NCBI GenBank assembly: GCA_014529385.2
Contig: CM043964.1
Location: 104,455,587-104,519,586 of the forward strand
DNA length: 64,000 nt
Reading direction: 5' to 3'
From: Adiantum capillus-veneris
Taxonomy: Eukaryota; Streptophyta; Polypodiopsida; Polypodiales; Pteridaceae
This document shows, one piece after another, positions 1 through 11,390 of this stretch (within the stretch, counting starts at the first letter, position 1; every line of letters starts with the position of its first letter). The translations under genes were made by a program, and so were the position numbers. The notes beneath the pieces are model-generated. The model had not been told where the DNA came from and did not search any database. It saw nothing but the letters and a program-made list of their open reading frames with translations.

Positions 1-3000
1 CCAAAGTGTAGTAATATACTTGTATTTTTTTGTTGAAAAACGATTCTAAAGTACATGACCCGTTAGAGTCTGTCTTCGGTTTGCTACTTTAGTTTCGCAA
101 CGCTATAACCGAAACCAGACGTGCTTAAACGGATAAAATCTCTTACTAAGACTGCGGAGAGCATGTTATCCATTGTCCAAACCTCACAAGAATGGAATTT
201 TAGATCTTAGCAGATGTCATAGCATTAAAAATCTATTGATACAAGTTAAGAGGATCATGATCCATGCTTGTGTCCCCAAAAAAGAAAAATCGTACATAAG
301 TATGGTGGGAGGTGGTGGCATCCTCACCCAATTATTATAAACCATTGGAATCATGTCGTTCCCCTATATACTTGTTTTCTCTTCTAGGGTTGAAGGGTTA
401 TGATATGCTCCTCTTGCAATGTCGAAGGGTCATGTTTACTTCTCCTATGCTATAGGAGGGTCACCTTTTATTCGATTCACAATGCATTGAGAGGTATTCT
501 ATCATGTAGCTTCTAACAACCGTGAAGATGTCAAGCACTCTCCAGCCGTAGAGATGTGAGGACAGGGTTTAGGGGGAGACCGTGCGATCCTACTACCCAT
601 GCGGCTAGACCAATGGGGATAGCAAGCCACACACAACTATAAAGTTTGGGAATGAGGAGCACTCTTCATTATCTCAATTGTTGGGTGGAGAGCGGATTAC
701 CATTCCCTCCTTAGTAGGTATGCCCGTCATGTGTTTTTTATCTTTCTCTTGTAGGTTTTTGATTGTTGCATGTGATTGGTCATGCATGTTCCTATACGTG
801 TCCAAGAGAGCATCTGTGATTTGAACCCGTATGGACCAATATTGTTCCTTGCTCTCTAGAGTAGAGATGCTTTGTTTTTGAGAGTGTACTTCGATTTTTA
901 GGAGGTCCACCATTGAGTGGATGTGCCCAGAAAATCATCAATATTTTCCAATGGAACCATAGTTTTTGTAGTAGATGTGTTGGCCTCCTATCAAGTTTCT
1001 CTTCTTTCAGCTTTGATTTCTCTTTTTGCTTATTCTTTAGCTAGGGTGGCTTCCCTTGGACTTTTGTCCTTTGGTCCTCATTATCACATTCTTGCTGATC
1101 GAGTTTCATATCTACATGCACTTCACTTTCTAGGGAATCTTCCTGTATGGGGGTCCATATCTATAGGCACGTCACTTTCTACGGGATCTTCCTATGTGGG
1201 GGACAAACCTGATTGCTTTGTATACACTCTAGTGTTTGGTGTAGGTGTGGCTACCTCTTCGAATGTAGTTGCTTATGAAACAATCTCTTTTTCCTTGGGG
1301 TTATCATCCAAAGTGGTAGCCTGTGTGAGTGATTTCATCCCTTGACCATAAACCATATTCCTTTTTTAACCAACTTTGACACTTGGAGTTCTGAATGTAC
1401 TACATGCTACAGCCAAACCGAGAAAACACACACAACCCTTAAAGAATGAACTTTTTTGCATAAGAAGAAGTCTAACTAGTGACTAAACATAACCTCAAAA
1501 TCCCATTGTGATAAAATTCACCATCCATAAGTGGTGTACTATTAGTGCACCTCACTCTCCTTGCACAAAGAGCTAGTTTTGACCTAGAAGGATGGCAGTT
1601 TTTGGTTTTTCCTATTTTAGTTTCACTTTTGTTTTCTAGTAATCATCTAGTTTTTGAGTCTGACATCTTTAGTTAAGTACCAACCTAGAATAGCTGTTTG
1701 AACACATACAACTCATTTCAAAGGATCACCAAAAAAATGCACTTTGAATATTGAAGACAAAGCTTGTATGAGGACGTGCAATGGCTAGGAAGGGGGGGAA
1801 GGTTAGCAGATGGACCAAATGGGCACCCTCCTAGTTGGCTACATCTTGTCCAAGCCATCGCTTTGTACTCTTTTTTTTTTTAGAAAGCAATTCAGTCCAA
1901 TCATGATGCACAATAGCCCCATCCCTTTGATCAAATATATATCATAGCTTCACATATATGCAAAAAATAACTTTTTTCTATTTTCGACGGATGTGTACAT
2001 GACATACAAAATAAGATATTTGACCTCGGCCTACTGCATCAATGTCAACCCCATAACATAGTCTAACACCCTACCTCATGGCTTTACCTGTATGACACTC
2101 ATGCGAACAACCACAAAAAGAAATCCACTTATTGCATAATTTTCCATATGGTTAAGGTTGACTAACCACATAGCCACATATAAGTTTATGCACATCAAGT
2201 ACTTGAAATCTACTTATCAAAACAAGCCATAAAACTATATGAACCACTTATCAAACTCACAACTCCATATGGTACTCCCCCTTGGTAGCATCCCTATATG
2301 TATAAGTAGCATTATATATAAGGAACGGTTAATAAATCACACTCTTGAAGTGGTATCCAAAATCTAAATACATGAATTAGCAAGTTTAATGAAGGTTTTG
2401 ATTTGGATGACTGTGTTTTTTCATTTGATGAATCTATATAGTGTTCCTCCACGGAGCATGGGGTCAAAAATATTAAGTGTAGTGGGTAGCAAGCTCTATT
2501 TTGTCCATATACACTGTGGAATTTTCACGTGAAACATAAGAGATAAAATTCTCTAAATGTGTATCTAGCATCTACTTCAAAGGGTTTGACTTGATTCATA
2601 GAGGGTTAGGAGATACAGCCAAAACAGTGTCCCTATCGCCTACATGACGTGAAACAAACAACACTTTTTATGCACCTACCTGATCATAAACACACCATAT
2701 ATGTATATATCAACGTGATAAACATAATGAAACAAGCAGGGAGCATCCTTGTACACATCTAGCAAGCCTGTACATACCTATGTATACGAAAAAGCAACCA
2801 CCGAGAGCATAGTTTCTCAGAAACGTAGAGATAGAAAGAGATGATGGCTATGGACTTTAAATATTTTTTAACGTGATCTAGAAGTGATTACCATTGTTCC
2901 TAAGGCTCTTACTTTTCCGCAAAAGAGTAGTGATGAAAGCTATGTAGAGGTTTTTGTCAAGAAAGAGTGTGTACACTGTAAAAAGAGAAGAGAAATATAT

Positions 3001-4029
3001 AGTAGAAAACTAGCGAGAGTGTTCTCCTTCTTCTTCTTGTGAAAAAGAGAGAGAATCTTACAAAGATGGTTATGGAGAGATTGCATCACTCTGTATAATA
3101 GGTACGTAGAGTTTGCACTAGTTTATGCAAGTGTCTACACTAAGAACTGAGCAAGTGCTAGTGATGCTTTTATTGATTCTCTGTCAGGTTGGAGTGTTAC
3201 CCAAGCAGAAAATAGGGTGTGCCCTCTCATGCTAAGAATACTTGCAACGTTTTGGAGTCTTTTTCAAAAAACAAGGCATTGCTATTGGAAGTCAACTCTC
3301 ACCCCTTTTTCTTCAATTTTTGATGTAAATTGATTAATATAAACGTTATACCAGCAACTAGTGTGACCATAAATGAACTAGGCTGCACAATGATATTATG
3401 GGGTAATGATGACATTCCTGTACTATCCTGATGTATTTCCAATGTCGATTTTATAGAAATTATTCTTGTAAAAATCTTGTTTAATCCCGCCTCGTCCCCA
3501 TTTGGTCGTTTTATATCCAAACGATGACTAAAACTGTAATTTTTAGATTTAGTCATTTTAAAAAGCAACCTTGCTTTTTGAAAATGCAAAAAGAACAAAT
3601 AGCTTTAAAAAAAACTGAATTATTTAAACCATGACTTTCCCTCATCCACCCGAACAAGGAAACGTGGTTGCTTTTCAACAAAAAGCATGAAAAGCAAAAA
3701 ATAGTGTGAAAAGCACTCGAAAAGAATTTTTTAACAAAATTGAACAATAGCATCTCTGGGACACGTAGATTACGGATCTGACCTGGCTTTTCATAAAAAG
3801 CACCAAAAAGCACAAAAAGCAAGAAAAAGCAAAAAATTGAAAGTTTTTTCAAAAGTCAACCAAACTTTCGTCTGGCCTAGTGGAACATAAAAACGCTCGT
3901 GTCCACTTTAAAACCTTACAATATTGCTGAACAGCATTTTTAACTAAAAATTTAAAACGTGGATATCGAAATCTAATTTTCTTATTTTTAGAAGAGACCC
4001 AAAAATTAGGGATCTTACATATGCTGGAG
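1..4029. other. AT-rich region with no supported gene
   Basis: I see no recognisable protein, RNA gene or element boundary here. The longest open frame (917-1345, plus strand, 142 codons) is hydrophobic and low in complexity, with no motif I know. The only local structure is an A-rich stretch at about 3790-3840 in which the octamer AAAAAGCA recurs several times. The region may be old, eroded repeat DNA, but that is a guess. Confidence 0.5.
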
Positions 4030-4033
4030 AGAG

Positions 4034-4371
4034 TGTTAGGGTAAGCCCACGCTAGTGGCATCACATGGGGAAGAACCGTAATCTACTAGGATGAATGGAA
4101 GATGACATGGTCCAATAGGGAAAGGATGCAACCTCTCTAACCAATGGATGTAAAGCACCAAGCCTATTTGAGAGGCTCTTTTCTATTCAACTTTTCACTT
4201 TGAGTTTGAATCATTGTGTCTATACTCTCTTGCTTTATGTTCTTAACCTTGGCTTAACTCTAGCCCTAATTTGCTCTAACCCTATCCCTAGAATCATGGT
4301 GAGCTTAAGGCTTCACCCACCATAGCCTAGCTCACTAACAATGCATAGGGTTGAGCACCCCAAGTCTTACA
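4034..4371 (+). repeat. Possible end of a decayed LTR
   Basis: The stretch ends in ...CTTACA two bases before a perfect 12-base match to the plant initiator-methionine primer-binding site, as the 3' edge of a 5' LTR does. The left edge is uncertain; I placed it at a TGTTAGGG near 4034 because LTRs begin with TG. I found no second copy in the window and no gag/pol frame downstream, so this is a remnant or a solo end. Confidence 0.3.
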
Positions 4372-4373
4372 AC

Positions 4374-4385
4374 TGGTATCAGAGC
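4374..4385 (+). promoter_or_regulatory. tRNA-iMet-type primer-binding site
   Basis: TGGTATCAGAGC is the standard primer-binding site of many plant copia and gypsy elements, complementary to the 3' end of initiator tRNA-Met. It follows an LTR-like CA terminus by two bases. No internal coding region of a plus-strand element can be read after it, so it marks a dead element. Confidence 0.45.
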
Positions 4386-5519
4386 TGAAGGATTTACATC
4401 CTTTGTGAATGGAGTGTTGATCAAAGAAGGCTGAAGCATCATTACTAGTGCCAAACTGCTGATTGTAAACATGGATAATCATAGGTCGTGCGCACTTACA
4501 TTCCACCATTTCCATCATTACTATTATGATCACTCTGTTTTATTCTCCTTGAGGTTGTGCTATCAAGATCAGGGGGTCCGAGCTACGTGCCTTAATTTCT
4601 TCAAGCACTTGTTTGCTTTCTATTGCACATAACTCGCAACCTGAGATCTCATTTTGTGCCTTCCTTACAACGCTCGCTATGGTAGGGAGGTTTTGATCCC
4701 ACATGGTGTTGGTTTGAAGAGGCCTAGGTGCAGGCTTGGAAGGAGGTGAGAAACTCATCATAGAAATTGGAGTTTGCTGCAAAAACCAACCCCAGGGTCT
4801 CTATGGAGCACATGGTATATTTGTAGACTTTGCCAGTGCAATCAGAGAGAAGAAGCCGAGCGATGGCAAGTGACACTCATGACGCACATTACTACAAGCC
4901 AATTTTTTTAAAATCCTATTCAAAGAATGCTTCTCGGATGTGACAAATCCTTGTCGGAGGAAACTATGATCCATCATTACCCACCCCCTAGTTGAGCATT
5001 CATGCTCAACCCCATCGTTATTTAGATATAATAAGACTACATAAGAAAAAATTATATATAGTAGCTGTATAAATAATATAGAGATATATAGAGATAAAAA
5101 ATCATTAGCTCCACAATCCTCCAGTCAAGAGGAAATCCATAACTTCTCCCAAGTTTGATTCCAAATTCACCATCTCTTGGGTCAAATATACGTCATCCAA
5201 GTGTACAATATGCATATGCACTCTTCTTCTTCCACCTATAGACCCCGAAACAAGTGTACAATATGCATATACACTCTTCTGCTTCCACCTATAGATCCCA
5301 AAACAAGCCACTCTTGCATCTCTTCATAGCATGGCTGTTTGTCACTCTATATCCACGAGCTTTTGTAAGCATTATAAGCATGTATATCAACCTTTGAATC
5401 ACCTGCACGGCACGCAATAGTCCAACCAGTTGCTATAGAAGTTTCCATAACACAACCCATATCACTTTAACATTGTAATTGATGCACAACATTTTGCAAA
5501 GAGACTTTCAATAACATGT
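4386..5519. other. No supported gene
   Basis: Short minus-strand frames (4540-4782; 5105-5311) carry no motif I recognise. A local duplication of about 60 bases near 5190-5300 makes the same short peptide appear twice. Nothing else is visible. Confidence 0.45.
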
Positions 5520-6443
5520 TCATCAGTAGCATAACATAGAGATTCCATACCTTGGCATTTGCCTCCACTTGCTCGACAACGAAGCACACCTTCTCTCCTT
5601 GAAAGACTATATCCAAAAGTTCTATAACTGGCCTAGTATCAACTCTTTAGCCCCAAGAGCATGACTTGCTAAGCCTTCAAGTTGTTCATCAACATAGATT
5701 GGGGGATTGAATTGCTCAACTATTAGCTATGGAAGTGCTTCTTTGATCTCACACACTACCTCAACTTACTCTTCAAACACATGCACAACCCCCACATCAT
5801 TGGACAAGCAAGACAAAAATTGATCCCCCACCTTATCACCTTTCAGGTTGGCAACACCTTCCTCTTTGCATGTAGGATCACTCTCATAGGCTTCACTTAT
5901 ACCTATCTCCATAGAGTCAATTGGTGGTGTTACGTCTCCACAGCCAAACATAAACTCTAGAGCAGTATAGTGCACCTCTACATACGGATCAAGGAAAGAT
6001 TTTCCAACCCCCTACATAGATAAATCACTTTGACATACCTCTGCTACTATTTCGAGCTCCTACATGTCATTCTCAAGAGCCCATTCTTCAATAAAGTCGA
6101 ATGTACAATCAAACTATATCTCTTGTTCTAGCATGAAGGACTCACCATCACAAGACATAAAAGAGGTTTGCTTAATAAATAGATTCCCAAAAGGTACCCT
6201 GCATGTACATTATGTTCCTCTTTAGACTTCAACCTCCCATCGGCTTGCATGCAGCTTGCTTATATCTTCCACCACTTCATCTACATGAAAAACATCATAA
6301 ATATCATACTTTGAGGACATAGACTCTGTCTCCCACGTGATATCGGTGTCTAAATCATAGTTGGACATTGAAAAACTTCCAAATTCCTCCTTCAAACTCT
6401 TCAAGTCTGGCACCTGATCTACCACCTTCCACGTTGCCTCTTT
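5520..6443 (-). pseudogene. Decayed long reading frame, unknown acidic protein
   Basis: One minus-strand frame can be followed from the edge of the LTR at about 6443 down to a double stop at 5520-5522, some 300 codons, with about eight in-frame stops. Between the stops the translation is protein-like, rich in Glu, Asp and Val, and stays in one frame without indels. Blocks such as DIYDVFHVDEVVEDI and HALGAKELIL look like conserved protein. I do not recognise the family. It sits just beyond the 3' LTR of the short element at 6444-8250, and the open frame runs through that LTR, so it could be a gene into which the element inserted, or part of another retroelement. No zinc knuckle, protease or polymerase motif is visible. 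Confidence 0.35.
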
Positions 6444-6727
6444 TGAAAAGTTTCGGCCTATGGTGGGTGCTAGTGAGGGCAGGCCATGGAGGCCACGTGA
6501 GCATGCAACAAAGCAGAGAGAGAAGATGACGAGAGAGATCTTGCAAAGAATACCTTCGACACAATAATATAAAAAGCAATGCTTGTATGTTTTATTGTAA
6601 AGCCCATACATAATTATAAATGAAAAACTTTCTATGCATGACTCCATGCACACTAAAGGTTCACTGCATGCTTTTGGGAGGTGTTCCCATGGGTTGATGA
6701 CCATCAACTAGGTCTTGAATCCTAACA
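6444..6727 (-). repeat. 3' LTR of the short copia-like element
   Basis: On the minus strand it begins TGTTAGG at 6727 directly after the polypurine tract. It shares clear but interrupted similarity with 8041-8250, including a CACCCACCATAG block near its inner end. The other edge is set by loss of similarity and is good to within about 10 bases. Confidence 0.6.
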
Positions 6728-6742
6728 ATCCCCCCTCAAGCC
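6728..6742 (-). promoter_or_regulatory. Polypurine tract
   Basis: Minus-strand CTTGAGGGGGGAT runs directly into the TGTTAGG start of the LTR. This is the usual plus-strand primer arrangement in LTR elements. Confidence 0.6.
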
Positions 6743-8027
6743 CAAACCACTGACAATGGACTTGGTATAGACCATGGCAGATTTCAATGACCCGAAACTA
6801 TGAGTAGAAGCCCCTCCTCCCCCCCTTGAAAACAACATAGGTGTGTGTGTGCACTTTGCTCGGAAAATAATCAGAGTGAGTCAGCAAGAGCTCTCGACCA
6901 AGAAAAAATGTTAGGTCTTACCACACTTGTGTTTTGCGGTAGTGTCTATACCCCATACAAAAATTTGATATGACAATAAGTGACAACTTGTAAGCTAAAA
7001 GAAGGCTTTTAGAAGATAATTGTGATTGTGACAATAGACACATAGAACAAATCTATGACACTTAACAAGGAAAAATAGTTTTTGAACTTTGTGTTGATGT
7101 ACCAAAGTGCTAGAAGAAAAACTGTTGAAAAAATCACCACTGGCTTTCTTTCCAGAAGAGCTTTGTTTTTGGAGTCGCTCTTTTGTTCTTCTTTGAAATC
7201 AATATCCAAATTTTGAAAATCAATAGACCCGTTCTTTACAAATGTATCGACGGCTGCATGATGCTTATCCCTCAAAAAATTCTCCATGTTGTATCAATAT
7301 TCGTTTTGAAACGCCCTCATCTTCGTGTAGCACTTGCAGCCCAAAAGAAGGGGCATGTTGATATGCTATTAGAAGCTAAGAAACGATACCGCGAAAGCAC
7401 CTTTGGATAATTTTGATGAGCTACTACTAATTTGTAGTACAAATTTGTTTGCCAAATACCTTGCTCTCTTGCACTATTTACAGGATTTTTGAAATTATTT
7501 TTTGGACATAGTCCTCAAGAAAGCATTTTGAGAATATGCGGCTCACAAGGCCCTTCTTCACCCCCTAAGCTTGCAAAACAATGGCATCTTTTTACCTGCA
7601 TTTTGATAGGTTTGCCAACAAGTGTCACAAAACTTCACCTCGCTTCTCCTTTAGCTTGCTGTAGCGTATCAAGAAGCCACAGTTTTACCACTCAAGGCAA
7701 AGCTTTCATGCCTTGTTGTGAAATGCTGTGTGTAGAGAGACAAAGGTCGTTTGACTGCATGCTTAGGAGCGTTTTAGAACGTTGTGCTAAATTGTTTACA
7801 CGCACCTGCATTACAAAATGCCCTGCCTTTGGAAGGGCTTGCCAACACCGCTCTCTGCCTCTATACCACGATTGTTGCTGGCGACGGCTTTATGATGTGC
7901 GCACCAACCAAGACCCACTGCAGCGGGAGCTGTTGCCGACCACCACCACCAAAGCTTGAAATTGTCGACGAAGAAAAGCTGTAGCATTTTGATATGACCA
8001 CCCATAATTTCCTAGCAGTATCTAGGT
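6743..8027 (-). other. Gene-free interior of the short LTR element
   Basis: Open frames on both strands (for example 7489-7959 plus) show no gag, protease, integrase or RT motif. A short (GT)n lies near 6841. The interior offers no coding capacity, so mobility would have depended on proteins from elsewhere. Confidence 0.45.
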
Positions 8028-8039
8028 TCTCTGATACCA
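8028..8039 (-). promoter_or_regulatory. tRNA-Met-type primer-binding site
   Basis: Minus-strand TGGTATCAGAGA matches the initiator tRNA-Met site at 11 of 12 bases and directly follows the right-hand LTR. It fixes the element's orientation as minus. Confidence 0.6.
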
Positions 8040-8040
8040 C

Positions 8041-8250
8041 TAGGTTTCCACTATGGTGGGTGCCAGCGTGGGCAAGCCTTGGAGACCTTGAGAGGGTACA
8101 GCAAAGCACGGAGAGAATATGAATGAGAGAGAGCTTGCAAAGAAGACCTTTGGCACAATAATATAAAATCAGCACGTGTAATTTTTATATAAATGAAAAA
8201 ATTTTCATGCACATTAAAGCTGCACTACATGCTATAGGGAGTTCGACAAG
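8041..8250 (-). repeat. 5' LTR of the short copia-like element, truncated
   Basis: This is a diverged direct repeat of 6444-6727. Similarity holds across the GGTGGGTGC block, the TTGCAAAGAA block and the CACAATAATATAAAA block, then ends near 8250, about 70 bases short of the full LTR. The outer end is therefore lost or replaced. Confidence 0.55.
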
Positions 8251-9295
8251 ATTTATTAAATTCATATCAACAAAAGGAAAAGCCTTTACCTTTGAAACTA
8301 ATCTATCAACTTTGGCTTAGGTCCACCAGCCGCGTAGCTGTAGGTCATAGCAATCACATCTCCATTTTTGTCTTCATTTTGCGACTCTTTGCTCTGGCAT
8401 TGATTGCTTCGTCATAATCTTTTGGGTCTTCATAATCTACTTTCTCTTGAGCATGAGGATGCAGGCAAGCTAGACTTTATCCAGCTTAAAATATTTTGCA
8501 TTTAACACTTGGGTAACAACTAGATTTTTTGAAATCTATCAACAAAGGTATTGAAATATTTAGTAACATCCTATTGCAGGCCTCTTATCTTTGCATCTGC
8601 TTTGGCACACTTGACACCACCTTCAGTTTTTTTGTAGAAATTTCTCTCAAACACCAAGCCAATTATGCGTGTTTTGCATCTTCTAAGCCATGGTACCGAG
8701 GGACAACTTTCAAGCACAATGTCCTCTACACAATGCTTGTGTTGCAGTCTCATCAAGCTATCTTCGTTATGCACAATGGAGTGCACAATCCTTCTAGAGT
8801 AGATGAAAGGAAGGATGAGGGAAACACTCTTATGCTATGAGAATTTTGAAATGGTGCCTACTCAAAATCTGTAAGGACATGGGTCCTATGGGTAAGGCCA
8901 CCGGCACGGCCGGATAGTGTGTACGCTAGGGGGAGGCTATAAGATAGCACGGTTGGGTGGAGACTAGCAGACATGCACATTACCACCGCCCTTTCATTGG
9001 TATCCCATCTATTTTTGGGAGGAGACGAAAAGCGGGTTGCATGTGCGTGCGACATGCTGCTTCTCTCCCACGTTCCACAGACAACAACGTCTTCGCTGTG
9101 CAGCGAAAAGAAGAAAGGTACAGTTTTCTGTGCGAAGTACGCACAGGCAGACAACAACAACCGACACGAACGCTCTACCTATGTCCTCCACAACGAGCGA
9201 CTAAGACAAACTCGACCAACAACTCGACGGCACCGAGGTTTCGAAGGCTTCCATTGGCGTCATTGGTTGCGCACATAGGAAGCCCTGTTTAACCT
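8251..9295. other. No supported gene
   Basis: Overlapping frames at 8957-9292 on both strands look like chance open frames in moderately GC-rich DNA. I see no splice-consistent gene and no repeat boundary. Confidence 0.45.
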
Positions 9296-9298
9296 TTG

Positions 9299-9366
9299 CA
9301 TGAAGGAGGGTTGAACCCACCCCATGAAAGTAAGAGACTAACACTTTACCATCAAGCTATTGAACC
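9299..9366 (-). repeat. tRNA-derived sequence, possible SINE head
   Basis: On the minus strand there is an A-box-like TAGCTTGATGG and, about 30 bases on, a B-box-like GGTTCAACCC, the spacing expected of an internal RNA polymerase III promoter. The acceptor arms do not pair, so it is not a functional tRNA gene. A decayed tRNA gene or the 5' part of a SINE are the two options. I could not define a SINE tail or target duplication. Confidence 0.3.
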
Positions 9367-9741
9367 TTGTTGTGTATAACAAGGAAAGATAGCATACTTT
9401 TCTTGAAAGGAAAGCTAGAAAGAAAGGGAAAGCTTCAAACTTCAAGGAAGTAGTTTCACCCTTCCTTTTGACTTCTTGGAGGAAGGCAAGTTTTCCTCCA
9501 AAAATTCTTTTCTCCTCAAGGAGGTAGCTTCAAATTGAACAAAATCCTTCACAAAAACGACGGATTTTTGTGAAGAATCAACAAAGGTGTTCTTACGACG
9601 AACAACACATGAAGCGCTACAATTCCCGCGAGACGAAGTTCGTATCCAACACAAATCACGGAGCATACAAAACACAAAGACTTCAATTTCATAAGGTACA
9701 AGTTGACGTTTTCTCTCTCTTTACATTAGTGTGTATTTACC
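9367..9741 (+). other. Probable untranslated leader of chromovirus Y
   Basis: This stretch precedes the gag frame of element Y and has no frame of its own that I believe. The 5' LTR and primer-binding site of Y are not identifiable here or further left, so Y is truncated on this side or too diverged to delimit by eye. Confidence 0.3.
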
Positions 9742-10508
9742 ATGGCCAATGAGGATATCCCAGCTATACACACTTTTGATTTTGAGCACGTAGATCAAAA
9801 TCTGGGCACCACGAGTGCTGCTGACACTAATATGCATGATGATGATGATCTAGGAGATCATGGGCTTGTAGATATGCCTTCTTTCAAGACCTTGGAACAT
9901 CACCAAAGCGTACTTGAAAGCAACCTCTCTGCACTGAATGCAAATGTTACTAATCTTACGGAGTTACTTGTGAGATTTATGAATTCATTGACGAATCAAG
10001 GAGCCACAAGTGGCACGGTTCAAGGGAACCAAGCTCGCACGACTCAAGGAGTCCAAGAGACAAGTGCTGCAGAAGATGCAGAAGGTAGCAATGCATTACT
10101 TAAGAATATCACCATTCTTGAGTTTCACGAGGAAGAGCGTGATTGCAATAAGAATGCGGTCAATACGTTCTTACACAAATGGATCGAGTGATATTCATAG
10201 ATTGAGACACACCCCAGATATAAAGACAACTGTGAAAACAATTCTATCTCTTAAACGCAAGGCCTATAAGTGGTGGATGACATTTCCAATAGATACCCGT
10301 CCTCCATTTTGGGCTGCGTTTCAAGCTTCTTTCTCCAAAGAGTTTTTGGAATCCAATAAAGAAGATAAGAATTGGTTAGCATGGGATGCATGCCGCATGT
10401 CTGGCCTCTCTCTCACACAGTACCTTTCAAAGTATCAAGAAATCATATTAAAACTAGAAGGTCTAGATGAATTCCAAAAGATAGGGGGTTTTAATAGGGG
10501 TATAGATG
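9742..10508 (+). pseudogene. gag fragment of chromovirus Y
   Basis: The frame from 9742 ends at about 10191. The protein continues in a second frame to about 10508 with the typical Ty3/gypsy capsid pattern: KAYKWW, then a Trp/Phe-spaced block, then LTQYLSKYQE. The N-terminal part is acidic and unremarkable. A frameshift near 10150-10190 separates the halves. It is followed directly by integrase sequence, so the nucleocapsid, protease, RT and RNase H of Y have been deleted. Confidence 0.6.
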
Positions 10509-10509
10509 A

Positions 10510-10767
10510 TTGAGAGTGAATGCGGTTTCCATAGCAACTCACAATGATCTATCTTCTATGATAGATGAGTATGCTATTGATCCCGATTTTAGAGATGTGA
10601 TTTCAGCCCTTTCACTAGGGAAGAAAGAGGAACCATTTACTTTATAAGATGGTTATCTTCTCTACAACAATAGACTATGCGTTACGAGCTCACTACGTGA
10701 GAAATTAATGTATGAATTTGATGCTCCTACTTATGCAAGGCAAAGAGGGACTCATGAAAGACCATGA
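10510..10767 (+). pseudogene. Integrase N-terminal fragment of chromovirus Y
   Basis: A frame with one internal stop (after EEPFTL) reads DGYLLYNNRLCV, SLREKLMYE and THERP. This matches the segment just before and into the HHCC zinc domain of chromovirus integrases. It joins gag directly, so about 3 kb of pol is missing between 10508 and 10510. The integrase resumes after element Z at 23123, and the coding frame is restored when Z and one copy of its target duplication are removed. Confidence 0.6.
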
Positions 10768-10777
10768 AAGCAAACAT

Positions 10778-10781
10778 ACAA
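10778..10781. repeat. Target-site duplication, left copy (ACAA)
   Basis: ACAA directly precedes the TGAGGG start of the left LTR of element Z, and the same four bases directly follow the right LTR (23123-23126). Gypsy elements usually make five-base duplications; the fifth base does not match here. Confidence 0.65.
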
Positions 10782-11390
10782 TGAGGGCGATCTTTTTGAA
10801 ATAGGGCCTCTAAACCCAAACCAATGGGCCTACCCTCACAAAATGTTCGTAAAGAGGTACGCACACTACTTGGGGCACCACCTTATTTTGGGAGTGGAGA
10901 AGGAAACCAATCAAAATAACACTTGCACTCACCCACTCAAGCAACACACTTTGAAAACCCCCTTACTCTATATACACTTTGGACACTTGAACACCATCAA
11001 CGATTATGCAACCCAATGCCGTGCATCAAAATGAAATATGCAATTTGTGGAATAGCATTCACCTTCTCCCCATAAGAATACTCATAATACATCCAAACTC
11101 TTCCTCTCTCAAGCACTCATCAAAAAATAATGCGCACAAGACTTTCCTCTCAAACACACAAGAGAATCACTTACATCAAACTAACACACTTTGCATAGAG
11201 AGCTCATCTCCATCTATGCAATGCCGTGACACAAATAAAATCACCATGAGAGGTAGCCACATGCATATGTAATGAAGCAAAAGAGAGTTGGAGTGAGAAA
11301 TTTATTTAGACCAATTGAATAAGTGTGGAGAAACAAACCAATGGTAAATTGAGAATAGAACACTTACTTGATTTCGCGCACACCTTTTAA

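Larger units (their letters stand above)
6444..8250 (-). mobile_element. Short non-autonomous LTR element, copia/TRIM-like
   Basis: Two diverged direct repeats (6444-6727 and about 8041-8250) flank 1.3 kb with no polymerase coding. Read on the minus strand, the right copy is followed by a tRNA-Met-type primer-binding site and the left copy is preceded by a G-rich polypurine tract. The LTR starts TGTTAGGATTC, a start common among plant copia elements. The right LTR has lost its outer part, where homology fades near 8250. The gene-free interior and small size fit a TRIM or other non-autonomous derivative, though a deleted copia element is also possible. Confidence 0.6.

Noticed and set aside
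917-1345. 142-codon hydrophobic frame
   Set aside because: No motif, no splice context, and within AT-rich, repeat-like DNA. Left as a mention only.
10777-10781. A five-base target duplication for element Z
   Set aside because: Only four bases (ACAA) match on both sides with canonical TG...CA ends; the fifth differs.
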